NCBI GenBank assembly: GCA_030583665.1
Contig: CP129469.1
Location: 1 to 64,000 of the forward strand
DNA: 64,000 bases
Direction: 5' to 3'
DNA from: Candidatus Jettenia sp. AMX2
Lineage (GTDB): Bacteria > Planctomycetota > Brocadiia > Brocadiales > Brocadiaceae
The translations under genes and the position numbers were made by a program. The notes beneath the pieces are model-generated. The model was not told the DNA's origin, did not search any database, and saw nothing but the letters and a program-made list of their open reading frames with translations. Position 1 is the first letter of the stretch. Each line of letters opens with the position of its first letter. Below are positions 8,772 through 17,885 of the stretch, piece after piece.

Positions 8772-10544
8772 ATGATTAAAAATAAATTGTTTTGGAAAAT
8801 ATTTATTGGTTGTATTTTGCTATTGTGCATATGCCTGATTTTTATGGGATATTTTGCAGGTAATGTGATAAAAAAGCATCATATCAGGTTAGTAAAGAAA
8901 AACATGGAAGCAAATGCAATGCTCATTAGTCAGCTCGTTAAAAGATCATTATTGAAAAATGATACAGAAGATGTCGTAAACATGTGCAAAATACTGAGTC
9001 GGTACCTGAATATAGAGGTCTCTGTTATTGATACAAAGGGGAAAATTATTGACCAGTCAGGCATCGTGGAATCCAGCATATCTGATCTGGGGAAAGAAAC
9101 GGCTGACACAGCGTTGCACCAGAAGGTTGCCGGTACCTATTTTGACGACCGTTCCGGTCTCATATATCTGACCATACCCATAAAGACGGGGGAGGAGAGA
9201 GAACCAATTGTAATGGTATCTGGTTCTTTGGAAACAGATCACGCAGGTCTTCTTACGACAGTGAAAACGACAATTCTTTATATGCTCCCGGCATTTGCCG
9301 TAACAGGAATAATCGGTTTTATCATTATCAGGATAAATACCTCTCCGTTAGTAACTATTAGCCAGATAGCGCAGAACTTTGCACGGGGCAATTTTGCAAA
9401 AAAAGTAGAAATTATATCTTCAGACGAGATGGGCGATTTGGCAAATGCAATTAATGCGATGGGCATTGAATTACAATCCCAGATGCAGATTATCCTGGAT
9501 GACAAAAACAAGCTGGACGCTATTCTAGCTAATATGAACGATGCAATAATTACAACAGATCTGGAGGAGAGAGTTCTTATCGTAAACCAGGCGGCAAATG
9601 CATTATTTGGAATACCAAAGGTCAATCAGAACAGTGATTATTTGTGGGAAAAGATAAGAAATGAAAAATTAAGGAGTTCTGTAAAAGAGGTAATCAGAAC
9701 GCAGGAAAGCAAAACATTTGAAATGGAACTGTCTACGCCTGAAAAGAGGTTGCTGCAAGCACACATTTCCCCCATCCGGATGGATAAAAACACGTATTGG
9801 ATTCTGCTTGTGTTTCATGATATTACAGAACTGCGGAAACTCGAAAACACCCGTAAAGAATTCGTCGCCAACGTGTCACATGAATTGAGAACACCGCTTG
9901 CATCTATTAAAGGCTACGTGGAAACACTGCTTGATAATGCTTCGCTGGATCAGGAACCTGTAAAGGAATTCCTTGCTATTATTATGAAGCATACCCGCCG
10001 TCTTGATAATTTGATTAAGGATATTCTGGAGCTATCGAAGCTGGATTCCCACGATTTAAAGATAGAACTCCGGCATTTGGATATACGCCCTTGTCTTGAA
10101 AACATTTTTTCACACTACAAGGAGCATTGTATCCAAAAATACCAAACCTTTGAACTTACGGTACCTCCTTCTCTGCCGTCTCTGGAGACGAATGAATATA
10201 TGCTGCATCAACTACTGACAAACCTGCTCGACAATGCCATAAAATATACACCGGCAGGTGGAAACGTACACCTGAAGGTTGTTTTCACCAATGGATATTT
10301 TTTATTTGAAGTATCAGATACGGGCATTGGCATTCCGAAAGAGCATATTCCGCGTATTTTTGAGAGATTTTACCGGGTAGATCCTGCCCGTTCACGGGAA
10401 ATGGGGGGGACGGGGCTGGGACTCTCTATTGTCAAACATATTGTTAATCTTCACCATGGATCGGTCAGGGTTGAAAGCACCCCTGGCTCCGGAAGTAAAT
10501 TTATCATTACACTGCCCAAGCAGCAAACCGTGCACAAAGCCTGA
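8772..10544 (+). CDS. PhoR-like membrane sensor histidine kinase (HAMP-PAS-HisKA-HATPase)
   Basis: This 590-residue inner-membrane kinase has TM1 at about 8-29, an extracytoplasmic sensor region to about 165, and TM2 at about 168-190. A HAMP domain (about 190-245), a PAS domain (about 250-350) and HisKA with FVANVSHELRTPLASIKGY (phospho-His) follow. The HATPase domain has NLLDNAIKYTP (N box), DTGIGIP (G1), FERFYR (F box) and GGTGLGLSIVKHIV (G2). The order is that of PhoR/WalK-type kinases. It forms an operon with the response regulator just upstream. The signal sensed cannot be read from the sequence. Confidence 0.9.
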   Translation: MIKNKLFWKIFIGCILLLCICLIFMGYFAGNVIKKHHIRLVKKNMEANAMLISQLVKRSLLKNDTEDVVNMCKILSRYLNIEVSVIDTKGKIIDQSGIVESSISDLGKETADTALHQKVAGTYFDDRSGLIYLTIPIKTGEEREPIVMVSGSLETDHAGLLTTVKTTILYMLPAFAVTGIIGFIIIRINTSPLVTISQIAQNFARGNFAKKVEIISSDEMGDLANAINAMGIELQSQMQIILDDKNKLDAILANMNDAIITTDLEERVLIVNQAANALFGIPKVNQNSDYLWEKIRNEKLRSSVKEVIRTQESKTFEMELSTPEKRLLQAHISPIRMDKNTYWILLVFHDITELRKLENTRKEFVANVSHELRTPLASIKGYVETLLDNASLDQEPVKEFLAIIMKHTRRLDNLIKDILELSKLDSHDLKIELRHLDIRPCLENIFSHYKEHCIQKYQTFELTVPPSLPSLETNEYMLHQLLTNLLDNAIKYTPAGGNVHLKVVFTNGYFLFEVSDTGIGIPKEHIPRIFERFYRVDPARSREMGGTGLGLSIVKHIVNLHHGSVRVESTPGSGSKFIITLPKQQTVHKA

Positions 10545-10555
10545 TGGTGTTGTAC

Positions 10556-10611
10556 CAGCGCTTCGCTCCTAACAATGTATTTTTCTGTGCATACATTTTA
10601 CTGAAGCGCTG
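10556..10611. repeat. Imperfect hairpin after the two-component operon
   Basis: CAGCGCTTC (10556-10564) is complementary to GAAGCGCTG (10603-10611), with an inner pair AATGTAT/ATACATT. There is no T-run. A similar phrase (GCTTCGCCCCTACA) near 17767 suggests a dispersed repeat rather than a dedicated terminator, but it may still end the kinase transcript. Confidence 0.4.
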
Positions 10612-10658
10612 CACTACAAATCATACGCAACAATTTATTTCGCTGTATATAATTCAAT

Positions 10659-11315
10659 ATGGCTGAATTCATACTTAATATCATAAAGTATCTGGCCTAT
10701 ATATTTGAAGAAGTATTCTGGCTTAAGGAATTGTTTGTTGCCGGAGTAACTTTACTTGTTTTTCTTTTAGCCAGATGGATATCGAAATTTGATTATAGGG
10801 AACAAATGTTTCTCTATCTCGGTTCCTTTATTGGTGTGATATGTCTTGTCTTTAATAATATTGGTTATCTGAGTAGTAATGATAAATTAAAATTCATCGC
10901 CCCTACATCATTATTTCTGTTGGCAACTAATGAAAACAGAAAAAATGATTTTGCGCTTTTTCTATTTCTTGCCCCTTATTTTATTATCTCTTACGAATTT
11001 TACAGAGGTTTCCATCACGTACTGGTATCATTAATAATACATCTTTTTATTATCTTCTTTATTGTCATTGCTAAAGAAAATACCTATTTTTCTTTTTTCG
11101 TTAGTACCGTAATTGGTGCTCTCTATAACCTTATCGGTTATACCAGCCCGCCTAGTACCGATGATCTTATGGCAAATCCAGCATTGATTACCTTAGCGAT
11201 AAAAAGATTTGGGTTTTATACAAAAAATAGCAAATACGACGAATTTCTCAAATTTTTCTGGACCGTACTTGTGTGCTTTGCTTATTTTGGCAATTGGATT
11301 TTTTCCCTTTTTTGA
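10659..11315 (+). CDS. Multi-pass membrane protein of unknown function
   Basis: I do not recognise this family. The 218-residue product is strongly hydrophobic, with about six predicted membrane segments (roughly residues 21-40, 50-66, 78-90, 96-112, 118-138 and 198-215). It is rich in Phe, Ile and Leu. A polar loop, TSPPSTDDLMANPAL, lies near residue 165. No catalytic motif is visible. No Shine-Dalgarno is evident before the ATG at 10659. It stands alone between the sensor kinase and a PH-like membrane protein, with repeats on both sides. Confidence 0.6.
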   Translation: MAEFILNIIKYLAYIFEEVFWLKELFVAGVTLLVFLLARWISKFDYREQMFLYLGSFIGVICLVFNNIGYLSSNDKLKFIAPTSLFLLATNENRKNDFALFLFLAPYFIISYEFYRGFHHVLVSLIIHLFIIFFIVIAKENTYFSFFVSTVIGALYNLIGYTSPPSTDDLMANPALITLAIKRFGFYTKNSKYDEFLKFFWTVLVCFAYFGNWIFSLF

Positions 11316-11750
11316 ATCGTTTTTCACGGCGCGGTTTTAATGCAGGTAAGTTGGCGCAGCGATAAAAACCAGTCCGGGTTTTGACAGATGATTAATCTTA
11401 TTCACGAAAGCTGTTTTTCTGTGTGCCCGTTTCCGCGGTAATCCGGAAAAACACAGGATTCAGGGTCAAGCCCGGAATGACAGATAGTTGTATACTTATG
11501 TCATTACGTATATACTATTACTATCCGGCAAATGTGTCGAACTATCCGCATTGACTTGACAGATATGTTTTTCACACATATAATTTCATAATTAATAAAG
11601 ATCTGTAAATTTACCGGTATGAAATATAGCCAAAACAAGCCATGTTTTCGGTGCGTAATCCAATAAGTATCGGAAATTTAACCGGTATTTTTCGAAAAGC
11701 AGAGGCTTTTGGCTATACCCAGCATAAAACTTGGCAGACCCAGAGGTCTA
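11316..11750. other. Intergenic region with dispersed repeats
   Basis: There is no gene here. The stretch 11440-11485 (GATTCAGGGTCAAGCCCGG and AATGACAG) resembles a common interspersed repeat. A MITE-like element fills 11625-11717, and its right end runs into the upstream region of the next gene. Confidence 0.6.
11625..11717 (+). repeat. MITE-like element, copy 1 (TATAGCCAAAA ... TTTTGGCTATA)
   Basis: This 93-bp element has complementary ends TATAGCCAAAA and TTTTGGCTATA. It matches the reverse complement of 52247-52337 over its whole length, with about 80 per cent identity by eye. Shared inner blocks include GTTTTCGGTGC, AGAAATTTAA-type sequence and CGGTATTTTTCGAAAAGCA. No coding capacity is present, so it would depend on a transposase elsewhere. 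It lies directly upstream of the PH-like gene and supplies the alternative TTG start at 11709. Confidence 0.75.
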
Positions 11751-12242
11751 ATGATATTTAAGAATGCCCAAAAAACGAAATTATTGCCGGAAAACGAGAT
11801 CATAAAATCCCTGAGACCCACGATAAGACATTATACGTTTTTTCTTGTGATTCTTGCCCTTTGTCTTTATTTGGCCTTTACTAAATCCGGGATACATACT
11901 ACCAAAGGGTTCAGTATCGCATTCATTAGTGGTTTTCTGGGTGTGTATACTATCCTCTCGGTTTTTACGACAAAATATGTGATTACCTGCCAGGCTGTTT
12001 TGATTAAAAAAGGCCCGTTTTCATTGAGGTTTACCGAAGTAAATTACAGTGATATTGACAGCATTTTTGTCAGGCAGGGAAAGATACAGAAGTATTTTAA
12101 AACCGGAAATCTTATTATAAATGCTGAACGGATACGCTATGTACTCAGGGGCATTAAAGATCCTTTTAAGATAAAAGAGATTATTAACAAGGAAAAGGCC
12201 TCTTACCATGAGAAGCGTGCACTAATGAAAAAAATATTGTAG
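11751..12242 (+). CDS. Membrane-anchored PH-like (bPH2/YdbT-type) domain protein
   Basis: This protein of about 163 residues has two adjacent membrane segments (approximately residues 31-47 and 54-72 from the ATG). They are followed by a C-terminal domain of bacterial PH type: TTKYVITCQAVLIKKGPFS, then a beta-rich stretch with YSDIDSIFVRQGKIQKYF and GNLIINAERIRYVLRGIKDP. Such proteins are common in bacterial membranes, with no assigned reaction. ATG 11751 is preferred because AGAGGT lies just upstream; the longer TTG start at 11709 falls inside the MITE end. Confidence 0.7.
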   Translation: MIFKNAQKTKLLPENEIIKSLRPTIRHYTFFLVILALCLYLAFTKSGIHTTKGFSIAFISGFLGVYTILSVFTTKYVITCQAVLIKKGPFSLRFTEVNYSDIDSIFVRQGKIQKYFKTGNLIINAERIRYVLRGIKDPFKIKEIINKEKASYHEKRALMKKIL

Positions 12243-12262
12243 GTGTTTTCTTCTGTTCAGAG

Positions 12263-13654
12263 CTATTTCCCGCGGCCGAACAGAACAACATTTATTGTCT
12301 TCAGTAATATTATCAGATCCAAAATAAGGCACATATTTTTAATATAGTATAAATCGTATTGCAGTTTTTCTTCGGTCTGTTCCAGTGTTGATGCGTAAGG
12401 GTATTTTACCTGTGCCCAGCCGGTCAAACCGGGTCTGACAGCAAGCCGCTGACTGTAGAAAGGTATATTTTTCTCAAACTCCTTAATAAAAATATACCTT
12501 TCAGGGCGTGGACCTATCAGGCTCATATTTCCGGCAATGACATTCAGTAACTGAGGGGTCTCATCCAATCTCCACTTCCTCAGGAGCTTTCCAACCTTTG
12601 TAATCCTGGGGTCATTATCGGCTGCATAAACAGCGCCGGTATTTGACTCTGCATTTTCCAGCATGGTTCTGAATTTTATGATCTTAAATTGCCTGCCGTC
12701 CTTACCAATACGCTCCTGAATATAAAAAATCCTGCTGCCAGTACCTGATTTAATTAAGAGCGCTGTAATTGCCATTACCGGCAAAAGTACTATAAATAAT
12801 ATCAAAGCAATCAGGGCCTCAAAGGCAGGTTTTATCAATCTTCCATACAATTTTGGCTTGCCGGTAACGATCTGTAGCAACCATGCATCGTCAATATGAT
12901 TAAAAGGTATCTTTCCATTGAGTTGTTCATAAAGGGTGGGCACATCGGTAACATCTATTCCGTTCCAGGAACATTTAATGAGTTCTTTGAGTAAATCAGT
13001 ATGTTTGCTATGGGTAATAGCTACAATAATCAGGTTAATATTATACTTATGAACGATAGTGTTGAGCGTATGCCTGTTTCCAATAACCGGAATTCCGTCA
13101 ACCAACGTATCCTTCTTCGTGGTGTCATCATCTATAAAGCCAATAATATGCAAACCGGTTTTTTTTGATTTCCTTATTTCCTGCAAAATAAACCTTCCCA
13201 TCAGGCCGGCGCCAATTATTAGGGTATTTCTGGTAAAAATAGGATGATCAAGGAGATAACTATATAAAATCCTCCACCAGATTATAAAAAATGTAATAAG
13301 GAAACCAAGGATAATAAACACCCCTCTTCCGATACGCAGTGACCAGCTTACATAAAACAGGAACGTTATAATAATCAGTGCAGTGGCAGATGAACAAACA
13401 ACGGTTATGATAGTATTAAGGGATGTAAAATCCTTTTGCATATCATAGAGTTCCGCAAAGAAAAATATAAGAACAAAGACGGCCCCCGTTAGCAGAAACG
13501 ACATAACGTTGCTTTTTATATAGTCCCATCCGACATTGAAACCTAAACGTATCATGACTGATAAAAAGATTGAGCCATTTACAATGAGCAGATCCCCCAG
13601 ACTGAGTATGAGTTGCCGCCTTGAGACCGGATAATTAAAGATTCTGATAGGCAT
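12263..13654 (-). CDS. Undecaprenyl-phosphate sugar phosphotransferase (WcaJ/WbaP-like)
   Basis: This enzyme family starts exopolysaccharide or O-antigen units by loading a sugar phosphate onto undecaprenyl phosphate in the inner membrane. The 463-residue product has four N-terminal membrane segments, then a CoA-binding-like Rossmann domain (TLIIGAGLMGRFILQEI). A further TM at about residue 275 precedes the Bac_transf catalytic domain with ERIGKDGRQFKIIKFRTM, GKLLRKWRLDETPQLLNVI and GNMSLIGPRPE. It starts 18 bases after the stop of the radical SAM gene on the same strand, so the two are probably one operon. The sugar used cannot be told from sequence. Confidence 0.9.
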   Translation of the reverse strand: MPIRIFNYPVSRRQLILSLGDLLIVNGSIFLSVMIRLGFNVGWDYIKSNVMSFLLTGAVFVLIFFFAELYDMQKDFTSLNTIITVVCSSATALIIITFLFYVSWSLRIGRGVFIILGFLITFFIIWWRILYSYLLDHPIFTRNTLIIGAGLMGRFILQEIRKSKKTGLHIIGFIDDDTTKKDTLVDGIPVIGNRHTLNTIVHKYNINLIIVAITHSKHTDLLKELIKCSWNGIDVTDVPTLYEQLNGKIPFNHIDDAWLLQIVTGKPKLYGRLIKPAFEALIALILFIVLLPVMAITALLIKSGTGSRIFYIQERIGKDGRQFKIIKFRTMLENAESNTGAVYAADNDPRITKVGKLLRKWRLDETPQLLNVIAGNMSLIGPRPERYIFIKEFEKNIPFYSQRLAVRPGLTGWAQVKYPYASTLEQTEEKLQYDLYYIKNMCLILDLIILLKTINVVLFGRGK

Positions 13655-13672
13655 GTTCTGCTTTGAATTTTG

Positions 13673-15202
13673 TTACTTAATCCACCCAAGAAATTTTTCA
13701 ATATCATTAAAAAATATCCCTGGCGTATTGAAATATACGCGACTCCTCGCCTTTCCTCTCTGATAGATACGTATAAGACTTTTATTGTAATTATGAAAGG
13801 CATCTTTTACTTCCTTTTCGAGGGAAATAAAATCTTCCTTGTTCATTGTATCAACCCGCCGGTTTATATCTTTCAGGTAATAATCGCTTGGTAGACGGGT
13901 AAAGAAGTCATTGTATGACATTTCCTTCCTGAGAAGTCCCGTCTCAACGCCTATATCAAAAAGTCTTGTTCCGGGGAAAGGCTCATAGACGCCGATGGAG
14001 GCAAAGCACGGTTTTACCGCGTACAGTAACTCGAGGGTTTTTTTAATGTCCTCCTTTGTTTCTGTAGGCACACCCATCATGAAATAAGCTGTCCAGTGAA
14101 TCCCTTCTTTGCGGAAAAGACGGGCGGATTCTTTTATCTTTTCCAGAGTAATACCTTTATCCATTAACGCTAAAATCCTTTTGCTGCCTGATTCAATTCC
14201 TACCTTGATGCTGTTGCATCCTGCCCTTTTCATTGTTCTCAGGAGTTCTGAATCCACCAGGTCGATCCGTGTATTGCAATCCCAGTTAATCTTTATACCT
14301 TTGCTTAACAGCATGTCGCAGAATTCCAGGACCCTCTTTCTCTGAATGGTAAAAGAATCATCCTTAAACGTAAACTGGCGGGTGCCGTATGTATTGTATA
14401 CCTGTACGATTTCTTCCATGATATTCGTAAGCGAACGATACCTTACCTTCCGTGTCCATATCTGTGTTGCACAATAGGAGCAATGATAGGGACAGCCGCG
14501 GCTACCCATTAACAAACCCATATCTTCAGAAGTATACACAGCAGAACCTGACAGCGCTTCTCTGTCCGGAAATAAAAGGCAATCTAAATCTTCAACAAAT
14601 TTTTTTACCGTATTGTGAACAATCGTATTGCCAGACCGGTGGGATATTCCCTGTATGCTACCGGCTCCGGGCTGGGCGCTACTGTTGCTATTGGTATTAC
14701 AAACAGTTTTGTCCGGTGTATTTAAAATATTTAACAGCTCAGGAAGCGCTAATTCGCCCTCTCCGTTGATGACAAAATCAACATCCTCCGTGTTTTTCAT
14801 AATCTCATCCGCCTTTAAGGCTGCGTGGGGACCACCAAAGACAACATAACAGTTTTTGTTGTACTTTTTTACCAGCCGGGCAACGGTATATGCTGAAGCC
14901 ACCTTTGGTGTCATAACGGTGATTCCAACAATATCGGGCTGGTGTTTGGTAATAGTTTTGGAGATTTCTTTGATAATCGGATTTTCCGGATTCCTTAATT
15001 CTCTTATATAAATATAATATTTTTCCGGTAATCTTGTATAATCCATGCCTTTTGGGTTCTTATTACAATCGGCATCATAAATGACTGTTCGGTGCCCGGC
15101 CTTTTTTAATGCGGAAGAAAGGTAGCCCAGCCCTAAAGGAAAATAGCGGTTGTAATAATTAAAAAATCTGTAAAAAGGAGGGTCTATAAGGAGGACATTC
15201 AT
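13673..15202 (-). CDS. B12-binding-domain radical SAM protein
   Basis: This is a 509-residue radical SAM enzyme. The N-terminal cobalamin-binding-like domain (about 1-150) begins MNVLLIDPPFYRFFNYYNRY and includes DIVGITVMTPKVASAYTVA. The radical SAM core carries the CPYHCSYC cluster motif (CxxxCxxC) near residue 238, with FKDDSFTIQRKRVLEFC and NCNTRID-type segments after it. This architecture occurs in methyltransferases such as hopanoid, bacteriochlorophyll and natural-product enzymes, but the substrate is unknown. A probable operon with the downstream sugar transferase hints at an envelope or polysaccharide role. The DHxxG motif of cobalamin binding is not obvious, so B12 use is uncertain. 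Confidence 0.85.
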   Translation of the reverse strand: MNVLLIDPPFYRFFNYYNRYFPLGLGYLSSALKKAGHRTVIYDADCNKNPKGMDYTRLPEKYYIYIRELRNPENPIIKEISKTITKHQPDIVGITVMTPKVASAYTVARLVKKYNKNCYVVFGGPHAALKADEIMKNTEDVDFVINGEGELALPELLNILNTPDKTVCNTNSNSSAQPGAGSIQGISHRSGNTIVHNTVKKFVEDLDCLLFPDREALSGSAVYTSEDMGLLMGSRGCPYHCSYCATQIWTRKVRYRSLTNIMEEIVQVYNTYGTRQFTFKDDSFTIQRKRVLEFCDMLLSKGIKINWDCNTRIDLVDSELLRTMKRAGCNSIKVGIESGSKRILALMDKGITLEKIKESARLFRKEGIHWTAYFMMGVPTETKEDIKKTLELLYAVKPCFASIGVYEPFPGTRLFDIGVETGLLRKEMSYNDFFTRLPSDYYLKDINRRVDTMNKEDFISLEKEVKDAFHNYNKSLIRIYQRGKARSRVYFNTPGIFFNDIEKFLGWIK

Positions 15203-15339
15203 TTTTTTGTTTACCTGATTTATTGCTTATATAGTCGGCGCATTTTATCACTAAAGAGAGCATCTTGCAATCCAAAAGAATAGTGGATAACTTAAAATAT
15301 TTTTATTCACAAGCAGTCAGATTTTTGTTACTATACTAC

Positions 15340-15427
15340 GAGCGTTGGTGTCGGGGAAAAGCCTTGGTGTTAACATGTTCAGTTTTGGGCTTATCTGGAC
15401 AGCTTCGGCACCAACGCTCTTTTTTTT
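15340..15427 (+). ncRNA. Candidate structured RNA / transcription attenuator upstream of moxR
   Basis: GAGCGTTGGTG (15340-15350) is exactly complementary to CACCAACGCTC (15409-15419), which is followed by eight T residues: the form of an intrinsic terminator with a long insert. Inside, TGTTCAG and CTGGACA can form a second stem. A TATACT -10-like box lies at 15332-15337, so transcription would start almost at the stem. The product could be an autonomous RNA of about 85 nt or a leader that controls moxR, whose ATG follows 10 bases later without a clear ribosome site. I know no family that matches it; it lacks the SRP RNA signature. Confidence 0.55.
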
Positions 15428-15436
15428 GGTAAATTT

Positions 15437-16444
15437 ATGACGGTAAGTGAAAGAGAAAAAACAGAGCTTGAGGCTATCGATAAGATAGTTAAAGGGCGCT
15501 TAGAGATAAAGAAGCAGATTGCAAAGGTCATTGTAGGTCAGGAGGAGGTTGTAGAAGACCTTCTGATAGCCCTGTTCTGCAAGGGGCATTGCCTCTTCGT
15601 TGGGGTGCCGGGTCTTGCCAAAACGCTGCTTGTGAGTATCCTTGCAGAGGTTTTAAATCTGAGATTCAATCGCATTCAATTTACTCCGGATCTCATGCCT
15701 GCCGATATTACGGGTACGGACATCCTGGAGCAGGATCATGCTACAGGGAAAAGGTTTTTTAAGTTTATTAAAGGACCGATCTTTTCAAATATCCTCCTTG
15801 CCGATGAAATAAACCGTACGCCTCCGAAAACACAGGCAGCGTTATTACAGGCAATGCAGGAATACCGGGTAACAGCCAGCGGTACAACTTATAACCTGGA
15901 TCTTCCCTTTATTGTTTTTGCCACACAAAATCCTATTGAGCAGGAGGGTACCTATCCCTTACCCGAGGCACAATTGGACCGGTTCATGTTTCAGATCAAT
16001 GTAGATTATCCTTCCCAGGAAGAAGAGGTCGAAATTGTAAGGACAACGACATCTCCTTTTAAACCATCGATTGAGAAGGTCTTCAGCCCCCGGGAAATAA
16101 TCAGCCTTCAGGAGCTTGTCACCAGGGTGCCGGCTGCCGATTATGTTATTGAATATGCCATAAGGCTGGTACGGGCATCAAGGCCAACCGATCCGTCAGC
16201 GCCTGATTTTATCAAAAAGTGGGTCAACTGGGGAGCAGGTCCCCGCGCATCGCAATATCTTATTCTGGGAGGGAAAGCACGGGCAATACTGAACGGCAGA
16301 TATGCAGCCACCTGCAATGATGTCAGAACAATCGCCAAACCTATTTTACAACACCGCATTATTACCAACTTCCATGCCGAGGCTGAAGGGAAAACGTCCC
16401 TTCATATTATTGATCAATTACTTGATACGGTAAAAGAACGTTAA
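15437..16444 (+). CDS. MoxR-family AAA+ ATPase
   Basis: MoxR ATPases act as chaperone-like factors for partner proteins with VWA domains. The 335-residue product has Walker A GVPGLAKT, Walker [20 protein letters not shown], and the sensor segment [20 protein letters not shown]. This is the standard MoxR arrangement with a C-terminal lid domain. It is followed 26 bases later by a DUF58 protein and then by a BatA-like VWA membrane protein, the usual partners. No good Shine-Dalgarno precedes the ATG, which directly follows the candidate RNA/terminator. Confidence 0.92.
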   Translation: MTVSEREKTELEAIDKIVKGRLEIKKQIAKVIVGQEEVVEDLLIALFCKGHCLFVGVPGLAKTLLVSILAEVLNLRFNRIQFTPDLMPADITGTDILEQDHATGKRFFKFIKGPIFSNILLADEINRTPPKTQAALLQAMQEYRVTASGTTYNLDLPFIVFATQNPIEQEGTYPLPEAQLDRFMFQINVDYPSQEEEVEIVRTTTSPFKPSIEKVFSPREIISLQELVTRVPAADYVIEYAIRLVRASRPTDPSAPDFIKKWVNWGAGPRASQYLILGGKARAILNGRYAATCNDVRTIAKPILQHRIITNFHAEAEGKTSLHIIDQLLDTVKER

Positions 16445-16470
16445 CGTTATTAATAAATAATATCAATCCT

Positions 16471-17376
16471 ATGACAGAAAATCCTTTTGATCCCGTAACG
16501 CTATCGAAAATAGCAAATATGGAACTTCGGGCAAGGCTTGTTGTGGATGGAATCCTGTCGGGCATTCATAAAAGCCCTTTTAAAGGTTCCAGTATCGAAT
16601 TCCTGGAACACAAGGAATACTCGCCCGGAGATGAGATAAAGCACGTTGACTGGAAGGTGCATGCAAGGTCAGATAAATATTATATCAAGCAATTTGAAGA
16701 AGAGACCAATCTTAAATGCTATATATTTCTTGATACCAGCGGGTCAATGGGGTATAAATCGACCGGTATCAGCAAATTTGAATATGCCTCTACCCTTGCC
16801 GCTTCACTGGCGTATCTGTTATTAAAGCAATCCGATCTTGTTGGTCTCATCTGTTTTAGTGATAAGATATCACACTATATCCCTCCCCGGTCACGTGCTG
16901 CGCACCTCCATGTACTCATCAATATACTCACAGGGTTAAAAACGGCCGGTAAATCTGATATCAGCGGTGTATTGGGGGAATTTTCAGAAAAAATTGGCCG
17001 TCGTTCCATGGTTATTGTCATATCTGATTTTTTTGATTCGATCGAAAAAATAATGGCTCAGTTAAAATATTTTCAATTTAAGAAAAATGAGATTATCCTT
17101 TTCCACACCCTGGATCCCTATGAGCTGACCTTCCCTTTTGAAACAATCACCTTTTTTGAATCTATGGAAGATGAAAGACGTATTCTTGCAGAACCGAAGT
17201 CTATAAAAGATCATTATCTTTCTGGGATGAATCGTTTTCTGGATCAGTTCAAACAAACCTGTTACGAAAATCGGATAGATTACATACGTATTGATACCTC
17301 AACCCCGCTTGACCAGGCGCTGACCAGATTCCTGGCAAGAAGGGAAGGCGTTCAAATCCCACCCATCAAACCATAA
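16471..17376 (+). CDS. DUF58 / VWA-like domain protein
   Basis: This 301-residue cytoplasmic protein carries the DUF58 signature FLEHKEYSPGDEIKHVDWKV and a VWA-like fold with a MIDAS-type FLDTSGSMGYKS. It is a usual partner of MoxR ATPases and is thought to bind metal and a client protein; the client is not known here. It is co-directional with moxR (26-base gap). The downstream BatA-like gene is separated by about 500 bases of repeats, which may have broken an older operon. Confidence 0.9.
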   Translation: MTENPFDPVTLSKIANMELRARLVVDGILSGIHKSPFKGSSIEFLEHKEYSPGDEIKHVDWKVHARSDKYYIKQFEEETNLKCYIFLDTSGSMGYKSTGISKFEYASTLAASLAYLLLKQSDLVGLICFSDKISHYIPPRSRAAHLHVLINILTGLKTAGKSDISGVLGEFSEKIGRRSMVIVISDFFDSIEKIMAQLKYFQFKKNEIILFHTLDPYELTFPFETITFFESMEDERRILAEPKSIKDHYLSGMNRFLDQFKQTCYENRIDYIRIDTSTPLDQALTRFLARREGVQIPPIKP

Positions 17377-17885
17377 GGGTAAGTTCAATTGTATAGGAAT
17401 TTTCCTTAGAGGTTCTCCTCTTTTTTCTTTCCTGTTCTTCATAAACTTCGTGTGCTTCGCGTTAAAAACAATTTAAATTAGGCCTTCGGCGACTAAAAAA
17501 CACATTTTCCCTCCCTTGACGGGAGGGATTAAGGGAGGGTGATCACAGATTGTTTCTTTTACCCCCACCTAACCTCCCCCATCGAGGGGGAGAAACTAAC
17601 AGTTTGAAATTCCTATACATTCATTGTAGGGTGGGCATTGCCTACCAAATAAGACCATTTCTGTCTTTGCGAGCGTAAGCGAAGCAATCTCTCATGACCG
17701 GCGGGATAGTTTTCCCGTCGATTGAAGATATGTTCGGTTTGATATTTTGAGTACTACAGGCAAATGCTTCGCCCCTACACCGGGCCGTATAAAGATTTTG
17801 TATTTACCGCCTGCCTTTGATATGTTATTCTTTATGCAAACTATCTGCTATAATTTCCTTCTCATAAACAGGTATACGTTAGAGT
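17377..17885. other. Repeat-filled intergenic region between DUF58 and BatA-like genes
   Basis: There is no gene here. It contains a CCCTCCCTTGACGGGAGGG palindrome (about 17512-17530) and a related AACCTCCCCCATCGAGGGGG (17572-17590), of the same kind as 58265-58300 and 58395-58440. A longer repeat follows at 17625-17751, and GCTTCGCCCCTACA near 17767. Confidence 0.65.
17625..17751 (+). repeat. Interspersed repeat family C, copy 1
   Basis: This stretch of about 127 bp begins TGTAGGGTGGGCATTGCC and ends near GGTTTGATATTTTGAG. It is about 80 per cent identical by eye to 42110-42235. Both contain an AAGCGAAGC-type centre and a GGCGGGATAGTTTTCCC hairpin; in the second copy the hairpin arms are perfectly paired. 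A related but rearranged form is at 56349-56506. No coding capacity. Confidence 0.75.

Noticed and set aside
15340-15427. 4.5S/SRP RNA or 6S RNA
   Set aside because: The SRP GGAA-type tetraloop and AGCAGCC motif are absent, and the size is far below 6S RNA.
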